Assembly (NCBI RefSeq): GCF_028288465.1
Contig: NZ_JAQBNR010000051.1
Location: forward strand, 62,001 to 126,000
DNA: 64,000 nucleotides
Reading direction: 5' to 3'
DNA from: Ferruginibacter sp.
Lineage (GTDB): Bacteria; Bacteroidota; Bacteroidia; Chitinophagales; Chitinophagaceae
Position 1 is the first letter of the stretch. Each line of letters begins with the position of its first letter. The notes under the pieces were generated by a model, which worked only from the letters and a program-made list of their open reading frames with translations, was not told the origin of the DNA and did no database searches. This document shows positions 61,201 to 64,000 of the stretch, one piece after another. The translations under genes and the position numbers were made by a program.

Positions 61201-64000
61201 CTCGTGCACCTTGCCGGAGAAGTAACTGTTCTGCTTGCTGATACTACGGCCATACTCGATGTGCCCTGTACCGGTATATGGATTCACCGGTGCAGCATGT
61301 ATCATCTCAACAAAATTATAAAACGCGGATACGGTTTTACTCTTATCATTGTATACCATGGCCACATGTGCCCATTCGCCTGGTTTATAGTCGTAGGCTG
61401 AAGTACTTTTTATTACAGTGCTACCTACCGTAATCTGCATTTTATTGTCGGCTGTCAATGACAGTTCCAATGATTCAATGGCACTACCATGACTGAATAA
61501 AGTTTGGTCGGCCTGTTTTGAAGGAAGTATCCACATTTCAGTGGTGATGCTTTTTCCGGTGAAACATTTTTCAAATTCTGTTCCGAGGTAATTGGAGGCA
61601 CCATCCAATTTTACACTCACTGCATGATCGCCTTTTACGCCATTGCGGATGCCGGTAACCTGGAAGTCGCTGTTGGTTAAAAGACCGGCAGCAATTGTTT
61701 CATTAAAGTTCAGCCTTATATCGTCGTTTACACTTAACACGCCATCTGCCGGTTGCGGTGTACCAAACAAACGCGGGTTATACGTATCTTTTATACCGGT
61801 GATGAGGTTAGATTCCGTGGTAACAAAACCTGCACCCACTTTACAATAACTCACCGCCTGCACATCATAATTCTGGTCGTTGAAAGATCCATCATCCATT
61901 ACAAAATTATAAATGATGCCGGATGCGTTGGTGATGAATTGCTTCTCACCCTGTGCGGCTTTCATCTTAACCGAATCCGAATAAAACTTTATAGCCGTGA
62001 TCCAGGTACTGGAAGACGTGGGCTTGTATTGCAATTCTATGTGATCAAACAAACTGTTGGTCACATCAAACTGGTCTACGATAATCGGCAGATAACGCCT
62101 GCCCTGCGCATTGACCGGCGACTCGGAATTAAGCACCCATTTGTCTTTAGGCGATTTGATATTGATATCCGAACAGGAAGGAATAAAGTGTGCTGAAACG
62201 AGCACGGTATCGGCAATGTTCGACCGGTAGCCGGTAGGATCGTACTGGCAACTGGAATGCAGCAATATCTGGATGTTGTTATAATCCATAGCATTGGGGC
62301 CCCTTGTTATGGTCAATACTTTAGTGATGCTTTCACCATATTGTAAATACACCGCACGGCCTGCGCCTCCTATCGGGCTGCCGTCTACTGCAATCGTAGC
62401 GCCTTTTATTGAATCGTTGTCAACATAGCCGATTACAAATGTTGCCGGCAGTTTGGCTTCTGATTCGTTGCGCAATGTCAGGTTGTAAGTGGCTTTGCGG
62501 CTGGAGGGTACATCATTTACAACCGGGTTGTCCACTATCAAAACCGGTACTTCAATGCGTTGTGTAGGCTGATCGATTAACGTGCCCGGCTGATAATATT
62601 TGGAAATGGTAGCCGCTTCATAAGGGCAGCCACTCACGCCACCTTTGGTATGAAACACGAGGCTGTTATCGGCGGCTTTGTTCAAATCGATACTAAAATA
62701 ATCATCGGTGCCTTCGGAGATAAGGTTAAAGCCCAATGTTGTACTTGTTTCCGTGCTGCTGCCGACACTGCCTCCCTGGTCGGTTCCTATCGACTCCGTG
62801 TATTTAAATTCCATTCCGATTCCATTAATTTTTACAGTGCTGGAATTACCGCCCTGGTACGCAATAATAAAATTAAAAGCGTTTTCTTTTGTTTCGTTGA
62901 TGGTGGTAGTGGTTGAATATTCTATCGGGCTACCCGCGTGGAAAGAGTAGTTTTGAATCAGGGAAGATTCCAATTTTGCTTTTTCATTATCGGCCATTCT
63001 TTTTTCCCAGTTGGCTACATATTGGTTCAGGATCATGATGGTATCCGTGCGGTATTGCGAGCCCGCAGGAAACAATATCCGGTAGCTTTTTCCATTATCA
63101 AACGCATCGGTTTTGGCAGTTGGTCCAAACGCGGTCGTATCATTGTTTGACTTGGCAAAATTGGTATCGTCATTAGCGAGTTTAGAAATATACACTGGTT
63201 TTTGTTTGCTGTCAGCCAGGGATTGGGCATCCGCTAAGGAAGTGCCAAGCGGTAACAGCGCAATGTTCCTTATATTGATAAGATTCGGAATCAACACCTT
63301 TTCAATATGCTGTTGTGGAAAGGCAAATAAGGTTCCGAATGTTTCACCAACATTAATCCCGGCCCTTTGAATAACAATGTAGGTACTGGTGGGTGAAGAC
63401 TGAAACAATAAAATATCGGATGCCTTCAGGTTAGTTCTTTTAATGATGGTGATGTTATTGCTTTGTCCGTAAGTTATGTTGGTTGAATACCCAATAAATA
63501 CATCCGCTACAGGACCAACAAATAAGGGGTCATCACTTGTTTGAAACTTTGTTGTAAGTGTGGTGGATGACTCTTTGGTACTGGTGTTGGAGTAGTGCTC
63601 TTCGTGATGAATGCCAATACTGGCACCGGTAGATGCTACCGCGGAGTTGATAACTCCTACGCCAAAGCCGGTAAATGTTACAAGCTCAGCACCCAGTTTT
63701 TGAGTCAGGTCTAGGTCGCCCACCTGGTCAACCTTACCGCTATAGGTGGTTGAATTAGTAATGGTAGATCCCTTTTCGGCATAAGAGAAACTTTTGGAGC
63801 CCGGAGGATCACGCAGCACCATTAATACTTTATCTGGTCCCGCTGTAACAAAATCAGTACCTGTCAATTTTCCTCCAATTACAAAGCCTTTCAGTTGTGG
63901 ATCACCAAACCATGTCCAGTTGATCGTAGTTGCTTCTCCAAAACGAATACTGGTGGATAAATCTTTTATGCCCTGCGTTGCGGGGCTTGGATCGCCTGCT
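58276..64000 (-). CDS. Giant T9SS-secreted LamG-repeat protein (5' end beyond window)
   Basis: At least 1907 residues; the frame stays open through the right edge. Reading inward: an unrecognised N-terminal part; a LamG/concanavalin-like domain at about 61620-61190 (FEKCFTGKSITTEMWILPSK ... EARIWN); a second at about 61020-60520 (MDYTIELWFKGDA ... DEFRIWN); Ig-like/BACON-like sequence near 60100-59800; modules with GDMLAAFVNGKCVGV and GDSIIAYVNGELRGK; and a type A sorting domain from about 58560 (VTVYPNPFNNTTNISINLSG, ending with the IDKVIKQ end). It is exported by the type IX system and surface-bound; LamG domains suggest glycan or protein adhesion. Confidence 0.88.
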   Translation of the reverse strand, partial: AGDPSPATQGIKDLSTSIRFGEATTINWTWFGDPQLKGFVIGGKLTGTDFVTAGPDKVLMVLRDPPGSKSFSYAEKGSTITNSTTYSGKVDQVGDLDLTQKLGAELVTFTGFGVGVINSAVASTGASIGIHHEEHYSNTSTKESSTTLTTKFQTSDDPLFVGPVADVFIGYSTNITYGQSNNITIIKRTNLKASDILLFQSSPTSTYIVIQRAGINVGETFGTLFAFPQQHIEKVLIPNLINIRNIALLPLGTSLADAQSLADSKQKPVYISKLANDDTNFAKSNNDTTAFGPTAKTDAFDNGKSYRILFPAGSQYRTDTIMILNQYVANWEKRMADNEKAKLESSLIQNYSFHAGSPIEYSTTTTINETKENAFNFIIAYQGGNSSTVKINGIGMEFKYTESIGTDQGGSVGSSTETSTTLGFNLISEGTDDYFSIDLNKAADNSLVFHTKGGVSGCPYEAATISKYYQPGTLIDQPTQRIEVPVLIVDNPVVNDVPSSRKATYNLTLRNESEAKLPATFVIGYVDNDSIKGATIAVDGSPIGGAGRAVYLQYGESITKVLTITRGPNAMDYNNIQILLHSSCQYDPTGYRSNIADTVLVSAHFIPSCSDINIKSPKDKWVLNSESPVNAQGRRYLPIIVDQFDVTNSLFDHIELQYKPTSSSTWITAIKFYSDSVKMKAAQGEKQFITNASGIIYNFVMDDGSFNDQNYDVQAVSYCKVGAGFVTTESNLITGIKDTYNPRLFGTPQPADGVLSVNDDIRLNFNETIAAGLLTNSDFQVTGIRNGVKGDHAVSVKLDGASNYLGTEFEKCFTGKSITTEMWILPSKQADQTLFSHGSAIESLELSLTADNKMQITVGSTVIKSTSAYDYKPGEWAHVAMVYNDKSKTVSAFYNFVEMIHAAPVNPYTGTGHIEYGRSISKQNSYFSGKVHEARIWNDTLNSIKLQVNSLSMLSGAENSLLAYYPMNEGKGLVAFDKAHGSNAALNGLWSTPAGKAISLNGNGYAKLNTSFAPVLAAMDYTIELWFKGDATQSNSTLASNGKGDGTEFGGSLNLFNLGFESGLLTFQNNGFKIQATGNYLDNSWHHVAVAVNRNSGSAQLLVDGVLNQFSDAKNLGGIAAAVTYLGVRTWYSADATTVPKFDRYFKGYIDEFRIWNTYMNQTLISKNNNVRLMGNEFGLMAYYPFENYEMFQGNTSLYFSPKDLKVQEDVNAVVPDAVLVNAVASDEAAPMKDHGPVANLNFDFVVNNDALIINMQEPKQSIDKTVITFQSKNVRDMNGNKILSPVTWTAYIDQNQLKWSDKEINLVKEVNAPLSFESHLVNSGGSSQHFTLSNLPSWLKADPLTGTVDPKGNLTIDFTVNDGLNIGSYEEIIFMRNDNNETEALKLTLQVNGKKPNWVVKPGDYQYNMNVYGKIRLNNLFSISKGDMLAAFVNGKCVGVSNNTYNASSNLWYVYLTLFSNDLANNNVEFRIWQSSTSKTFRATPSTIVNFASNAIVGSPSLPVIFDGSSMLYQDMVVNENWNWVSFNLSIPVNTLVGTTLANGLWTSNDLIKNDLTGFSNYTSTGWTGSLKSLDNISLFKLKATNAQLLTLNGIPVNVSTTAIPLKGARWNYISYLPQVNATIKEALSGYKALDQDVIKSQTGFAMYSAQNGWIGSLNYLEPGKGYMLYRTRVNDTAFFYPSISGSLSGGRPITGGGIVNPDQRPVPGNFSNANNMTIIATVAADFDFRKGDSIIAYVNGELRGKAKPILNPEINKFSYFFNIGGESEQPLVFMVERGGSIIAQSSTIVNYNNNTIMGTLNRPLELHFVKQAGAVTVYPNPFNNTTNISINLSGLAANESHEIRLSVVDVTGRVILTKPVQKVSGTGYTTNWNGRNAGGMMSSAGVYFIHTMIDGVPHIDKVIKQ

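Noticed and set aside
1..64000. CRISPR arrays, tRNA, rRNA, insertion sequences, prophage genes
   Set aside because: None found: no regularly spaced repeats, no tRNA-like folds, no transposase or integrase motifs recognised.

Overview
This window is chromosomal DNA from a member of the Bacteroidota, most likely the Chitinophagaceae or a close relative. The evidence is a SusC/SusD pair, two proteins ending in type IX secretion sorting domains, several lipoproteins with the [FS]xC-KK type signal end, many small AraC regulators, and -7 promoter boxes of the Bacteroidetes form TAnnTTTG. I see no rRNA, tRNA, insertion sequence, prophage or CRISPR array. Both window edges cut genes: a methyltransferase on the left and a giant secreted protein on the right.

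Left part (1-20.5 kb): a methyltransferase and an NAD-dependent epimerase are followed by a metal-response cluster. That cluster holds an AraC regulator with an N-terminal CxxC metal-binding-like domain, an HMA-MauE membrane protein and a Met/His-rich secreted protein. Next come small housekeeping or unknown genes (DUF4240, HAD, DUF2200, nucleotidyltransferase), then an operon of two c-type cytochromes around an outer-membrane barrel, a T9SS-secreted protein, aldo/keto reductase plus AraC, an exported-looking Nif3-like protein, DUF72, a GH13 alpha-amylase, and a TPP-riboswitch-controlled PnuC-type transporter translationally coupled to an acyl-CoA-dehydrogenase-like flavoprotein.

Middle part (20.8-33.5 kb): exonuclease III and DinB precede a compact kaiC-kaiB-kaiB-PAS histidine kinase operon. 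It is followed by a LacI regulator divergent from a truncated Gfo/Idh/MocA-type gene, a small orphan gene with a strong terminator, a 3-hydroxyacyl-CoA dehydrogenase, a YARHG lipoprotein divergent from a DUF2306 membrane protein with a perfect 37-bp inverted repeat between them, and a decayed repeat-protein pseudogene.

Right part (33.5-64 kb): the most distinctive region is a SusC/SusD locus lacking any classical glycoside hydrolase. It has two paralogous DUF4832/DUF4874 proteins, a PKD lipoprotein, a LacI regulator, an SDR dehydrogenase, an IlvD/Edd sugar-acid dehydratase and a Dabb protein. An identical 13-bp LacI-like operator lies upstream of both susC and the lacI gene. Next is a TonB-dependent receptor whose promoter carries a near-ideal ModE-type palindrome and which lies directly downstream of a ModE-like regulator, pointing to molybdate/tungstate acquisition. 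The rest holds an MgtA-type P-type ATPase, an ankyrin protein, a secreted carboxylesterase, a secreted nucleoside-hydrolase-like protein, a small lipoprotein, and the C-terminal 1,907 residues of a LamG/T9SS giant protein that shares a domain with that lipoprotein.
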